From VXNE01 sp965261535 (lineage in GTDB: Bacteria; Pseudomonadota; Gammaproteobacteria; Pseudomonadales; Azotimanducaceae), in assembly GCA_965261535.1 (NCBI GenBank), contig OZ253469.1, positions 1,054,001 to 1,118,000 on the forward strand: a DNA stretch of 64,000 bases, read 5' to 3'. A model generated the notes under the pieces. It worked only from the letters and a program-made list of their open reading frames with translations, was not told the DNA's origin and did no database searches. The translations under genes and the position numbers were made by a program. Numbering within the stretch: the first letter of the stretch is position 1; each line of letters opens with the position of its first letter. Positions 32,917-41,639 of the stretch are shown here, in pieces.

Positions 32917-33960
32917 ATGGCCCGAATCGAGAGTGTCACGGCCGAATTGCTGCACGACCGATCACTCGTCAACGTCATCGTGCGCGTGCGCGATTCCGAT
33001 GGCATTGAAGGCGTGGGCGAGGCGTGGTGGGGAATTCTGGACGCCAAGCAACCGAGCAGAACGGCATCGCCGATCATCGCCGTGGTCAACGACATGCTCG
33101 CGCCGAGACTTTCCGGACGCGACCCCGACGCCATCGAACGTCTCTGGTTCGAACTATGGGACTGGGGCTATCGGTACGCGGACCAGGGCATCTATCTCAT
33201 GGGGCTGTCGGGCGTCGATCTCGCGCTCTGGGACCTCAAGGGCAAACGTTTGGGCACCAGCGTCGGAGCACTGCTCGGCGGGCCGGTGAGCGACGGCATT
33301 CCCGGCTACGCGAGCCTTCCGCCTTTGCGGGAACCCAAGCGAATTATCGACGAGACCGCGCGCGCCATGGAGGCGGGATTCACCGCAGTCAAGCTACACG
33401 AGATCGACCCGGAGCTGACCGCCCTGCTGCGCAAGGAGTTCGGCGACGCCATAAAGATCATGGTCGACGTCAATGGACAGTTCGATCCGTTGGAAGCGAT
33501 TGCGGTAGGCAAGCGGCTAAGTGAGTTGGGAGTCACGTGGTTCGAGGAGCCCGTGCGGCCCATGCGGGACCATGACGCGATCGCCCGCGTGGGTGCCGCC
33601 ATCGAATGCGATCTGGCCGGCGGTGAAAACGAGTACACCCTGGAAGACTTTGATCGCCTGCTCGCCACGGGAGCGCTCGCCTATCTGCAACCCGAGATCA
33701 CGAAGATCGGCGGCCTGACCGCGGCGCGCCGCGTCAGCACGCTGGCCGAGTTGTACAACGTGGCGCTTTGTCCGCACAACTTCCGTCTCGGTCCCTCGCT
33801 ATACGCGTCCGTGCAGTGGGCATTCACGTCTCCCGCTTCGAAATGGCTTGAGATTCCCTGGATGCCGTCCGGCGAAGCATTTTCCTTCCCCGCGGCCCTA
33901 CCCCCGATGCGCGACGGCCTGGTGCTGCCTCTCGAAGGACCGGGTCTTGGCTGCGGGTGA
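32917..33960 (+). CDS. Mandelate racemase/muconate lactonizing enzyme family (enolase superfamily)
   Basis: A 347-residue enzyme. The N-terminal capping domain is followed by a TIM barrel with the acid/base and metal residues of the superfamily: KLHEID on strand 2, VDVNGQFDPLEA (Asp/Asn) on strand 3, TWFEEPV (Glu) on strand 4 and AGGENEYT (Glu) on strand 5, with LCPHNFRLG near the C-terminus. It probably dehydrates or racemises a sugar acid or similar carboxylate; the specificity is unknown. The ATG at 32917 has GGGAGATTCC upstream. Confidence 0.88.
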   Translation: MARIESVTAELLHDRSLVNVIVRVRDSDGIEGVGEAWWGILDAKQPSRTASPIIAVVNDMLAPRLSGRDPDAIERLWFELWDWGYRYADQGIYLMGLSGVDLALWDLKGKRLGTSVGALLGGPVSDGIPGYASLPPLREPKRIIDETARAMEAGFTAVKLHEIDPELTALLRKEFGDAIKIMVDVNGQFDPLEAIAVGKRLSELGVTWFEEPVRPMRDHDAIARVGAAIECDLAGGENEYTLEDFDRLLATGALAYLQPEITKIGGLTAARRVSTLAELYNVALCPHNFRLGPSLYASVQWAFTSPASKWLEIPWMPSGEAFSFPAALPPMRDGLVLPLEGPGLGCG

Positions 33961-34041
33961 ACCGAGATCGACGAGATCCGAGCGCGGTGTCATTCGTTTG
34001 AAACCGGTACCCGCCAGGACATTCGTGTCGAGGAGAATCAC
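33898..34041 (-). pseudogene. Truncated PIN toxin stub after the FitA-like antitoxin
   Basis: A GTG at 34041 overlaps the antitoxin stop (GTGA). It opens VILLDTNVLAGT, exactly the beginning of a VapC/FitB PIN domain with its first catalytic Asp. After about 12-15 residues the similarity ends and the frame runs antisense into the enolase-superfamily gene, stopping at 33898. The rest of the toxin is gone, so the antitoxin is orphaned. Confidence 0.7.
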
Positions 34042-34277
34042 AACTCGACCACCACTTGCGGCTGATCATGCTCCTGAATGTACGACTCGATGTCTTCACT
34101 GGGGTCGACAAGGGCGATGAGATCGTGGGGAAACCCCGTCGGCGGAACCGGAGCGCGGGCAGCTTCGTCGCGAATCGACCTCGCGAGCGCCTCAAGGCTG
34201 CAACGGCTGGACTCGGCGCGCTTGCGAAGTCGCTCTTTGGACTCGGCAGCAAGGTGACGTATGGTGATGCTCGCCAT
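34038..34277 (-). CDS. FitA-like/plasmid-stability antitoxin (orphan)
   Basis: About 79 residues. MASITIRHLAAESKERLRKRA and SSRCSLEALARSIRDEA match the Arc/FitA ribbon-helix-helix proteins annotated as plasmid stability proteins. The C-terminal part (ALVDPSEDIESYIQEHDQPQ) is the toxin-binding tail. I start at the ATG at 34277, ignoring 16 upstream codons. Its toxin is truncated immediately downstream, so it may persist only as a DNA-binding protein or an anti-addiction antitoxin. Confidence 0.8.
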   Translation of the reverse strand: MASITIRHLAAESKERLRKRAESSRCSLEALARSIRDEAARAPVPPTGFPHDLIALVDPSEDIESYIQEHDQPQVVVEL

Positions 34278-34321
34278 TGCGAAGTCATTCGTATCAATCA
34301 GGCATTGATGCTTGCATGCAA

Positions 34322-35524
34322 TCATTTTGGCGGCAAGTTGCTTCCACGGTGATCCGCTTCCGGCTCGACCCAGGCGAGCGTCGCGATGGCGAGCGCGATG
34401 GCCGGGATTGACATGGCGAGCACCGCGTTCCAGCCGAAGAGTTGCATGACGACCCCGGCACCCAACGAGCCGATAGCCGCGATGCCGAACACCGCAGAAT
34501 CGTTGATCCCCTGGGCGCGGAACCGCTCACCCGGCCGGTGGGCGCTGCCGAGAAGCGTGGTGCCGCCGACGTAGAGGAAGTTCCAGCCCACGCCGAGCGC
34601 GACCATCGACGCGCCATAGTGCATGACTTCCCGGCCCGCGAAACCGACGATTACCGTGATGCATAGGATGACGGCGCCGACAAGCATCACGCGTCGACAA
34701 CCGACTCTGCCAACTAGATAGCCCGTCGCCAGCGAAGGCGCGTACATCGCCAGCACGTGCGCCTGGATAACCGCCGCCGTGTGGGCAAGCGAGTGGCCCT
34801 CGACTACATGCATCGAAAGCGGCGCGGCGGTCATCACGAAGGTCATCACGCCATAGCCGACCGCTCCACCGAGGACAGCGACGACAAAGACCCGGTTGCG
34901 TGCGATTGCGACGAGTCCTCGGACATCCTCCGCGACCACGGAGGACATCCGCGGCATCCGCAGCCGCAGCAGCAACACGCTGGCGCAAACATAACATCCC
35001 GCCACCGCACCGAAGGTCCCGGCAAACCGCGCGCCGCCCATCCAGTACTCGCCGCGCGCCGCAAGCTCCGGGCCCAGGATCGCCCCGATCAATGACCCCG
35101 CGAGCGTGATGGACACGGCCCATGCCGCCGACGCCGAGGAGACGCTTTCAGCCGCCGCGAAACGGTACTGGTGAGCGAAGGCATTCGCGACGCCCACGAG
35201 CACGGCGGCGCCGCAGAACAATGCGAAACTTCCCTCGATCATCGCTCCGAGGGCGCACAGAGCGCCGACACAGCCCACGCCGGCGCCAAGCGCGAAGCCG
35301 CGCGCCCGACCGATACGCGACATCGTCCAGGCCGCGAATACCGTCGCAGCAGCGGTACCGATGATGAGCAGCGATATGGGGAGCGTGGCGAGCGCCGGCA
35401 CCGGCGCCATGCCATGCCCAACGATTCCGCCCAGGGTGATTACGGCCACGGTTCCCGTCACGGCCGTTGCCTGTGCAACAGCCAGGATCGCGATATTCGC
35501 GTTGAGAAGTTCAGTCGGTCGCAA
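34322..35524 (-). CDS. Major facilitator superfamily transporter
   Basis: A 400-residue inner-membrane protein with about 12 hydrophobic segments. FAAWTMSRIGRARGFALGAGVG fits the loop 2-3 region of MFS proteins, and GYLVGRVGCRRVMLVGAV is the equivalent repeat in the second half. The start appears to be the TTG at 35524, only 6 bases after the stop of the upstream dehydratase gene, so the two are an operon. The substrate is unknown; a neutral role in exporting or importing an amino acid or its product is possible from context. Confidence 0.85.
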   Translation of the reverse strand: MRPTELLNANIAILAVAQATAVTGTVAVITLGGIVGHGMAPVPALATLPISLLIIGTAAATVFAAWTMSRIGRARGFALGAGVGCVGALCALGAMIEGSFALFCGAAVLVGVANAFAHQYRFAAAESVSSASAAWAVSITLAGSLIGAILGPELAARGEYWMGGARFAGTFGAVAGCYVCASVLLLRLRMPRMSSVVAEDVRGLVAIARNRVFVVAVLGGAVGYGVMTFVMTAAPLSMHVVEGHSLAHTAAVIQAHVLAMYAPSLATGYLVGRVGCRRVMLVGAVILCITVIVGFAGREVMHYGASMVALGVGWNFLYVGGTTLLGSAHRPGERFRAQGINDSAVFGIAAIGSLGAGVVMQLFGWNAVLAMSIPAIALAIATLAWVEPEADHRGSNLPPK

Positions 35525-35530
35525 AATTGA

Positions 35531-36508
35531 CTACCAAGGGAGCCGATCCAGGTCGACGTTGCCGCCGGAAAGGACAATGCCGACACGCATCCCCCGCACG
35601 TCGATCCGTTCCTCGACGAGGGCGGCGAGGGGCACCGCGGCCGACGGTTCCACAACGATTTTCATCCGCTCCCATAGGAGACGCATCGCGCGAATGATCG
35701 CCGCATCGCCAACCGTCACGATGTCGTCGACGAAACGCCGGATGAGCGCGAAGTTGCGCACACCGACCGATGTCAGCAAGCCGTCGGCGATGGTTTGCGG
35801 CGCAACCGATGGCAAGCGCACCCCAGCGCGAAACGACCGGTAGGCGTCGTCCGCCCCCTCCGGTTCCACGGCGACCATGCGAGTCCCGGGCGAACGCGAC
35901 TTGACCGTCAGAGCAGTGCCGGCCGCAAGCCCGCCGCCGCCGATAGGCGTCAGGACCAGATCGAGGTCCAGCACGGTGTCGAGGAGTTCCAGCGCGACAG
36001 TCCCCTGTCCCGCAATGACTCGGGAGTCGTCATAGGGGTGAATGACGACGGCGTTCGTACGGGCGACAACGGCTGCCAGCGTCGTTTCCCGCGCTGCAAG
36101 AGTCGGCGCGCAAAAATCGATCTCGGCGCCGTAGCCCGCGACCGCGGCTTGCTTGACGTCCGGCGTATTGCGCGGCATCACCACCCGGCAGGGAATACCG
36201 CGCAACTTCGCCGCAAGCGCCAGCGCCGCCGCGTGGTTACCGGACGAGTGCGTTGCCACGCCGCGCTGCGCATCGCGTTCCGACAGGGGGAAAACGGCGT
36301 TGCAGGCGCCGCGAAACTTGAACGCGCCGACCTTCTGGAAGTTCTCGCACTTGAAGAACAGCCGCGCCCCGAACGTCGCGTCCAGCGTCGAGGAAGTGAG
36401 GACGGGCGTGCGGATCGCATAGCTTCGAATGCGCGCCGCCGCATCGAGCACATCGCGCATGGATGGAAGATCCGCGAGCTGCCCGCGTTCCTGGTTCTCC
36501 ATCCGCAT
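35531..36508 (-). CDS. Threonine/serine dehydratase-like PLP enzyme (serine racemase type)
   Basis: A 325-residue fold-type II PLP enzyme. The PLP lysine is in KVGAFKFRGA, the substrate loop is HSSGNHAAALA, and the phosphate-binding glycine loop is IGGGGLAAG; LSGGNVD closes the C-terminus. It lacks the regulatory ACT domain of biosynthetic IlvA, so it is a catabolic threonine/serine dehydratase or an amino-acid racemase. The ATG is at 36508. It is followed by an MFS transporter gene, consistent with an amino-acid uptake and breakdown pair. Confidence 0.9.
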   Translation of the reverse strand: MRMENQERGQLADLPSMRDVLDAAARIRSYAIRTPVLTSSTLDATFGARLFFKCENFQKVGAFKFRGACNAVFPLSERDAQRGVATHSSGNHAAALALAAKLRGIPCRVVMPRNTPDVKQAAVAGYGAEIDFCAPTLAARETTLAAVVARTNAVVIHPYDDSRVIAGQGTVALELLDTVLDLDLVLTPIGGGGLAAGTALTVKSRSPGTRMVAVEPEGADDAYRSFRAGVRLPSVAPQTIADGLLTSVGVRNFALIRRFVDDIVTVGDAAIIRAMRLLWERMKIVVEPSAAVPLAALVEERIDVRGMRVGIVLSGGNVDLDRLPW

Positions 36509-36691
36509 CAATGCCCGCCTGACCCGGAATCGAGGTTATCTTGTTTCGTCCTGTTTCAGAAGTGTTTCGTAGCGCCTTTTGTGGCAAGATGCGTGATGTC
36601 CTTGGGGGAGGATTCGGTCTAGCTGTCGCAGTTATAGCGACGGTTTCTTGATGCGCTGTTCTCCCCCGTCTATTGGAAAAGGAGTAATAGC

Positions 36692-39559
36692 ATGAACCAT
36701 ACGTTTGCATCGTCCTTCGCTGCATTGCTTGGCGGTATCGCGCTGCTCGTCGGCGTGCCCGTCACTGCGGCCGAAGACACAAATGAGCTCGCAGCCGACG
36801 TTGGCGCCGATCCCACGATCGAGACCGTCGTCGTCACCGGATCGCGAATCGCGTATTCGCCGACGGACGGACCGCAGCCGCTCACGGTCGTCACCCGGCA
36901 GGACATCGAGGACTCCGGTCTGCTGTCCATCGGCGACCTGATTCAACGCTTGCCCATGCAGGGCTCGGGCGTTAACCGGACCTACAACAACGGCGGCGAT
37001 GGATCCATTCGGGTCGAACTGCGCGGGCTAGGTTCCGCCCGCACGCTGGTGCTCGTCAACGGCAAGCGCTGGGTAGCGTCCGGCGAAGGCGCCAACTCAT
37101 CCATCGACCTGAACACCATTCCCATGGCCGCGATCGAGCGCATCGAAGTGCTGAAGGACGGGGCCTCCGCGGTGTATGGCTCGGACGCCATCGCTGGCGT
37201 CGTCAACCTCATCCTGCGCAAGAGCTTCGAGGGTATCGAGTTCTCTCACCAATCCGGCGGTTTTACGGCCGACGGCGGAGGCGACGAACAGACCTGGAGC
37301 GTCCTCGGCGGCACCACGGGGGATCGGGCCCGGTTCACGATCGGCGCGAGTCTTACCACCATCAACTCCCTGTCGAATGCGGATCGGGCAGAGACGGCCA
37401 AGAGGCCTGACGACGGGGGTAGCTCCGGCACGCCCCAAGGCCGATTCGGCTACGGTGGCGTGGTCGGAGATTTTTCCAACTTCACGGTGAACGAAGGGGA
37501 CGCGGGGACGGACCCGAGTCACTTTCGCGAGTGGACGAGTCCCGACGACCGGTTCAACTACAACCCGGACAACTACATTCAGACGCCGAACGAACGGCGC
37601 AACATCTTCATGAACGGGTCCTACGCGCTTACGGATGGCATCTCGTTCCTGTTCGACGCGCTGTACCAGAACCGGCTCTCGGACCAGCTACTCGCACCGA
37701 CGCCCCTGTTCTGGGGTTTCGAGGCTGATGAAGGCATCGATGCGACCAACATCCACAATCCGTTTGGAATCACCCTCTGCGGCTTCTCAGGCACCAACAA
37801 CCTTGGCGCGGATTGCAGCACGCTAAGCGAACCCGTTGCCTCTGGGTGGTTCGGACGGCGCATGGTGGAAGCCGGCAACCGCAACTTCCTGCAGGATATC
37901 GAGACCTTCCGGGGCGGCTTCGGCCTGGAGGGCGGTTTGGGTGACCGCTGGAATTGGGAAGTCTATTGGTCATGGGCGCAGAACAACGCATCGGTCACCA
38001 CAGAAGGACTGCTCAATACCGATGCCATCCGCAAGGCCCTCGGCCCAGCCGCGGGCTGCACCGGCGATTGCGTACCGCTCAACGTCTTCGGCGGCCAGGG
38101 CACGGATGCGACGTACCCCGGCGACGGTCGTTGGGACGGATCCGGGTCCATAACGGAAGCGATGCTGAACTACATCAGCTTCACGGCCCACGACAACGGC
38201 GGCAACAACATGAAGAACATCAACGCCCAGATCACGGGCACGGTGATGGACCTGCCGGCTGGACCCGTGGGCGCGGCGTTCGGCTACGAGGTGCGCGAGG
38301 AGTCCGGCTTCACGTCTCCCGACGCCCTGATCGTCACGGGCGCGACTTCCGGCAACGCCTCGCAGCCGACCAACGGCAGCTACGAGGTCTCGGAGTTCTT
38401 CGCCGAGATCGCCATACCGCTCCTGTCCGGGGCGCCCTTTGCCGAGTCTCTCGACATCAACATCGCCGTCCGCAGCTCCGACTACTCGACGTTCGGTCGA
38501 ACCACCAACGGCAAGTACAACGTCACGTGGCGTCCGCACAATGATCTCCTGCTTCGGATGACGGTGTCGGACGGGTTCCGGGCGCCGTCGGTCCCCGAAC
38601 TCTTCTTCGGCCAGTCGGACAGCTATCCGGAATTGCAGGATCCCTGCGACGTCAATTCGCCCAACTTCACGGGCAGCGGCAATCAGCAAACCAACGCGCA
38701 GTGCCAGAGCCACGGCGTTCCGGACGGGTTCACCCAGCCCAACTCGCAGATCCGCATCACGGTTGGCGGCAACCCGGAACTGCAACCTGAAGAGTCGGAA
38801 AACTTCAGCTTCGGTATGGTCTACCAACCCGGATGGCTGGACGGTTTCCAGGTCGAATTGGACTGGTTCGACATCGAGATCGCCAACACGATCTCCGCGA
38901 TTGGCGACCAGAACATCCTCGAACAGTGCTATAGCGACACGCCCCAATACTGCGAGCACGTGGACCGAGGCGCCGGCGGTTTCGTAACGGACCTCCGTGA
39001 CCTCGCGACGAACGTGGGCGCGCTGGCCGTATCAGGTATTGACATGGCCGTCTCCTTGAGTGGCGTCGATACCGATTGGGGAATCTTCGACCTTGCCTGG
39101 GACATGACCCAATACGATAACTGGGAGAGCACGGACGCCCTCGGCACGCGCTTCCTGGAAGTCGGGTACGTGTTCGGCAGTTCGCGCAACAACAATGTCG
39201 ATCTGCGCTCGACAGCGCACGTCGGCTGGACCCGAGGCCCGTGGTCCGCGCGCTGGTCCTGGCAGTACATCGCCGAAGGCAAGGGTGTCGCGAACACTCC
39301 GCCGAGCTACGACGCGGATGGCACCTACGATGCGGGTGACGAAGTGCGCACGCTGGACGCGAGGCTGTACAACGACATCGTCGCTTCCTACCTGTGGGAA
39401 CGGAACGCGTATAGCGTCACGTTCGCAGCGGGTGTCGACAACCTGCTGGACCAGGATCCGCCGTACTTCCCCGAGTCGTTCGCCAACGACTTCGATCCGG
39501 ACTACCGGTCGTGGTCCAGCCGCTTCTGGTACGCCCGGGTCAAGCTCTACTTCAACTAG
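36692..39559 (+). CDS. TonB-dependent outer-membrane receptor
   Basis: A 955-residue outer-membrane protein. The signal peptide is about residues 1-27 (core LLGGIALLVGVPVTAA), a TonB box is IETVVVTGSRI near residue 43, and the plug has LVLVNGKRWV and VLKDGASAVYGSDAIAGVVNLI. The rest is a 22-strand barrel ending in the aromatic terminus WYARVKLYFN. Its substrate (siderophore, glycan or other) cannot be told. No adjacent inner-membrane importer is present. A perfect hairpin follows the stop. Confidence 0.93.
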   Translation: MNHTFASSFAALLGGIALLVGVPVTAAEDTNELAADVGADPTIETVVVTGSRIAYSPTDGPQPLTVVTRQDIEDSGLLSIGDLIQRLPMQGSGVNRTYNNGGDGSIRVELRGLGSARTLVLVNGKRWVASGEGANSSIDLNTIPMAAIERIEVLKDGASAVYGSDAIAGVVNLILRKSFEGIEFSHQSGGFTADGGGDEQTWSVLGGTTGDRARFTIGASLTTINSLSNADRAETAKRPDDGGSSGTPQGRFGYGGVVGDFSNFTVNEGDAGTDPSHFREWTSPDDRFNYNPDNYIQTPNERRNIFMNGSYALTDGISFLFDALYQNRLSDQLLAPTPLFWGFEADEGIDATNIHNPFGITLCGFSGTNNLGADCSTLSEPVASGWFGRRMVEAGNRNFLQDIETFRGGFGLEGGLGDRWNWEVYWSWAQNNASVTTEGLLNTDAIRKALGPAAGCTGDCVPLNVFGGQGTDATYPGDGRWDGSGSITEAMLNYISFTAHDNGGNNMKNINAQITGTVMDLPAGPVGAAFGYEVREESGFTSPDALIVTGATSGNASQPTNGSYEVSEFFAEIAIPLLSGAPFAESLDINIAVRSSDYSTFGRTTNGKYNVTWRPHNDLLLRMTVSDGFRAPSVPELFFGQSDSYPELQDPCDVNSPNFTGSGNQQTNAQCQSHGVPDGFTQPNSQIRITVGGNPELQPEESENFSFGMVYQPGWLDGFQVELDWFDIEIANTISAIGDQNILEQCYSDTPQYCEHVDRGAGGFVTDLRDLATNVGALAVSGIDMAVSLSGVDTDWGIFDLAWDMTQYDNWESTDALGTRFLEVGYVFGSSRNNNVDLRSTAHVGWTRGPWSARWSWQYIAEGKGVANTPPSYDADGTYDAGDEVRTLDARLYNDIVASYLWERNAYSVTFAAGVDNLLDQDPPYFPESFANDFDPDYRSWSSRFWYARVKLYFN

Positions 39560-39578
39560 GAAGCCGGGCCGCGTCCAG

Positions 39579-39613
39579 GTTGCAACGCCACCCCGTCCGG
39601 GTGGCGTTGCAAC
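39579..39613. terminator. Perfect 15-bp hairpin after the TonB receptor gene
   Basis: GTTGCAACGCCACCC pairs exactly with GGGTGGCGTTGCAAC around CGTCC, 19 bases after the receptor stop. No T-tract follows, so it is either a weak intrinsic terminator or an mRNA-stabilising 3' stem. Confidence 0.6.
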
Positions 39614-39670
39614 GATCGAGGAGCCTCGCCCGAGGCCCGGATCCAGGCGACTGCCCGTGATCGGAGCCGT

Positions 39671-40420
39671 ATGAAAACATTGGTCATTTCCGACGTGCAT
39701 GGCAACGCCGAAGCGCTGTCGGCAGTCCTCGGGAAAGAGCGCGACGCCGACGCGACGGTGTTCTTGGGCGACTCGGTCTCACCGGGTCCGCAGCCGAACG
39801 AAACCATGGCGCTGCTGCGAGGATTGTCCGGCATTTCCATCATTGGCAATCACGATGTGGAAATGCTGGAGCCGGAACGCATCGCCAACTGGCCGGCCTC
39901 GTGGCTGGCGCTGTACGACTGGATCTTCGATGCATTCGATCCCGCCGGTTACGAATATCTGCGCAACATGCAGCCGGGCGGAGAGTATGAGGTGGACGGG
40001 ACCAGGATGTGCCTGCAACACGGGACGCTCCCCGGAAAGGCCCGACACGCCCTGCCGGACACGCCCGACGAAACCCTCGTTCGACTCGCGCAGGGCAGCG
40101 ATTGCCCGTACGTGCTCTTCGGCCATTCCCACGTGCAGTTCAGGCACGTCGTCGAGGGACAGGAATTCATCAACCCGGGCAGCGTGGGACAAAATCGCTG
40201 CGGCAAGTTGCTGGCCTGCTACGGCGTCTTCGAAGACGGCGTCTTCCACCACCGCCAGGTCGAATTCGATCCAGGCCCATGGCTAAGAGCCGTGGACAGG
40301 ATTACCACGCTCGACGCCCACCCCGACTTTCGCGAGTGGCTGAAACAGGGTTTGCTTCGGGGCTACGGCATCGGCGAGCAGGAACCATGGACGCGGTACG
40401 TGCGAGAAGGCTACTTCTGA
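39671..40420 (+). CDS. Calcineurin-like metallophosphoesterase (YfcE/MJ0936 type)
   Basis: A 249-residue cytoplasmic phosphoesterase with all five metal-site motifs: SDVHGN, FLGDSVS, GNHDVE, LQHGT and FGHSHVQF. Relatives hydrolyse phosphodiesters or act on cyclic or bis-phosphate nucleotides. The C-terminal 60 residues beyond the core are unusual for YfcE but seen in related putative diesterases. It stands alone downstream of the TonB receptor hairpin. Confidence 0.88.
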   Translation: MKTLVISDVHGNAEALSAVLGKERDADATVFLGDSVSPGPQPNETMALLRGLSGISIIGNHDVEMLEPERIANWPASWLALYDWIFDAFDPAGYEYLRNMQPGGEYEVDGTRMCLQHGTLPGKARHALPDTPDETLVRLAQGSDCPYVLFGHSHVQFRHVVEGQEFINPGSVGQNRCGKLLACYGVFEDGVFHHRQVEFDPGPWLRAVDRITTLDAHPDFREWLKQGLLRGYGIGEQEPWTRYVREGYF

Positions 40421-40461
40421 CGTAGCGCTTGGCTGTGGGATCCCCGGCGTCGATGCCGGCG

Positions 40462-41346
40462 TCAGGTCTTGTCGTCGAGCAGTTGGCGATACGTCCGCAA
40501 GTGGCGCAGCGAGGAAACCTCGTCGCCGCGCAACTCGAATATTCGCGCCAGGTTGTAGTGGGCATCGGGCACGCCGGGCGCGCGGTGGTAGTACCCCGCC
40601 GCCATGGACAGTTCGTCCAGTTCGTCGAACACCGTGCCCGTGTTGTAGATCGCGAGTTCGTGCCCGGGAGTGGCGCCGAGGGCCAGACCATAGTGGCGTT
40701 TGGCCCGTTTCAGATCGCCCTGCAACTGGAACAGTCGACCCAGGTTGACATGCGCATCCGCATTGTCGGTATTGAGGGCTATGGCGCGAGCGTACGCTTC
40801 CTTCGCTCTCTGGACGTCCACGTCTTCGTAGTCGAGCCCCAGGTTGTACCACTCGTGGCTGCCCAGTTCCTCCGAGTCGCCCAGTTCCTCCGAGTCGCCC
40901 AGTTCCTCCGAGTCGCCCAATTCGCGATCGGCAATGCGCGCGACTTCGCCCGATGCCTCTGCCGCTGCCGGCACGCCGAAGTCGAGATGGCCCTGCCCCG
41001 ATTCCGCGTCCCATAGCTCCTTTTCTGCGCGCACCACCACATCCTTGCCATCGGCGAAGATGCGCAGAGAAGCGAGCGGCGTCGCTTCGGGGAGCCTGCC
41101 CTTGAGTTTCGTCAGCGCGGAAATGGCCTTGCGCGCGGGGACCTTGTCGTCCAACAGCCCTTTGGCCGTGCGCAACAGGACGACATCCTGAAACGAGAAC
41201 CGGTATTCGCGCCGGCCTCCCCGCTTCGGTTCGACGATGCCGCGCTTGACGTACTGTCGCACCTGGTCGTGGGTGAGGCCAATCAAGTCGGCCACCTCTC
41301 CCGTGGTATATCCGGCCGCCGACCTGTTGTTGTGCACTTCTGCCAT
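40462..41346 (-). CDS. MerR-type DNA-binding domain fused to TPR repeats
   Basis: A 294-residue protein. Residues 12-70 form a MerR-like winged helix (YTTGEVADLIGLTHDQVRQYV, RREYRFSFQDVVLLRTAKGL). A linker contains three exact repeats of GDSEEL encoded by 18-bp units. The second half holds TPR motifs (EWYNLGLDYEDVD...AYARAIALN, NADAHVNLGRLFQLQGDLKRA). MerR regulators usually carry a dimerisation coiled coil and a ligand domain, so here protein contacts through TPRs are more likely. Its targets are unknown. Confidence 0.82.
   Translation of the reverse strand: MAEVHNNRSAAGYTTGEVADLIGLTHDQVRQYVKRGIVEPKRGGRREYRFSFQDVVLLRTAKGLLDDKVPARKAISALTKLKGRLPEATPLASLRIFADGKDVVVRAEKELWDAESGQGHLDFGVPAAAEASGEVARIADRELGDSEELGDSEELGDSEELGSHEWYNLGLDYEDVDVQRAKEAYARAIALNTDNADAHVNLGRLFQLQGDLKRAKRHYGLALGATPGHELAIYNTGTVFDELDELSMAAGYYHRAPGVPDAHYNLARIFELRGDEVSSLRHLRTYRQLLDDKT
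40862..40915 (-). repeat. 18-bp minisatellite in the MerR-TPR gene
   Basis: Three identical tandem copies of CCCAGTTCCTCCGAGTCG (plus strand), followed by a partial fourth. They encode the acidic hexapeptide repeat GDSEEL in the linker between DNA-binding and TPR parts. Being in frame, copy-number changes would only lengthen the linker. Confidence 0.92.
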
Positions 41347-41639
41347 TACGCTGTGACCGTTGGGGTGCTATGCCTTGGCGCGACGCTTTGTCTTCGTTTC
41401 GCCCGAGACGAAGACCAGACAGAACGAAGTAGAGGCAGAATCAATGGCGCGCGCGGCCATATGACGCACTCCCAGAATGTCTTGGAGACTATAGCGCAGC
41501 TCCCGTATGCCCTCAACGCTACCCTTCCCATGACGCACCAATTCTCGGGTGTGCGTCAAGGTCGATTTTGTGGCCGCTCAGACGTCATGCCGGTTTTCCA
41601 AGTTCCGTGCGCACGAAATGCAACGTGTTCGGAGGTTCC
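41347..41639. other. 293 bp gap between MerR-TPR and YhaN genes
   Basis: It includes a hairpin GTCTTCGT...ACGAAGAC at 41391-41416 and a CATGACGCACC.../GTGTGCGTCA inverted pair around 41528-41558. No coding features were found. It would contain the MerR-TPR promoter and the end of the yhaO-yhaN-like operon. Confidence 0.4.
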
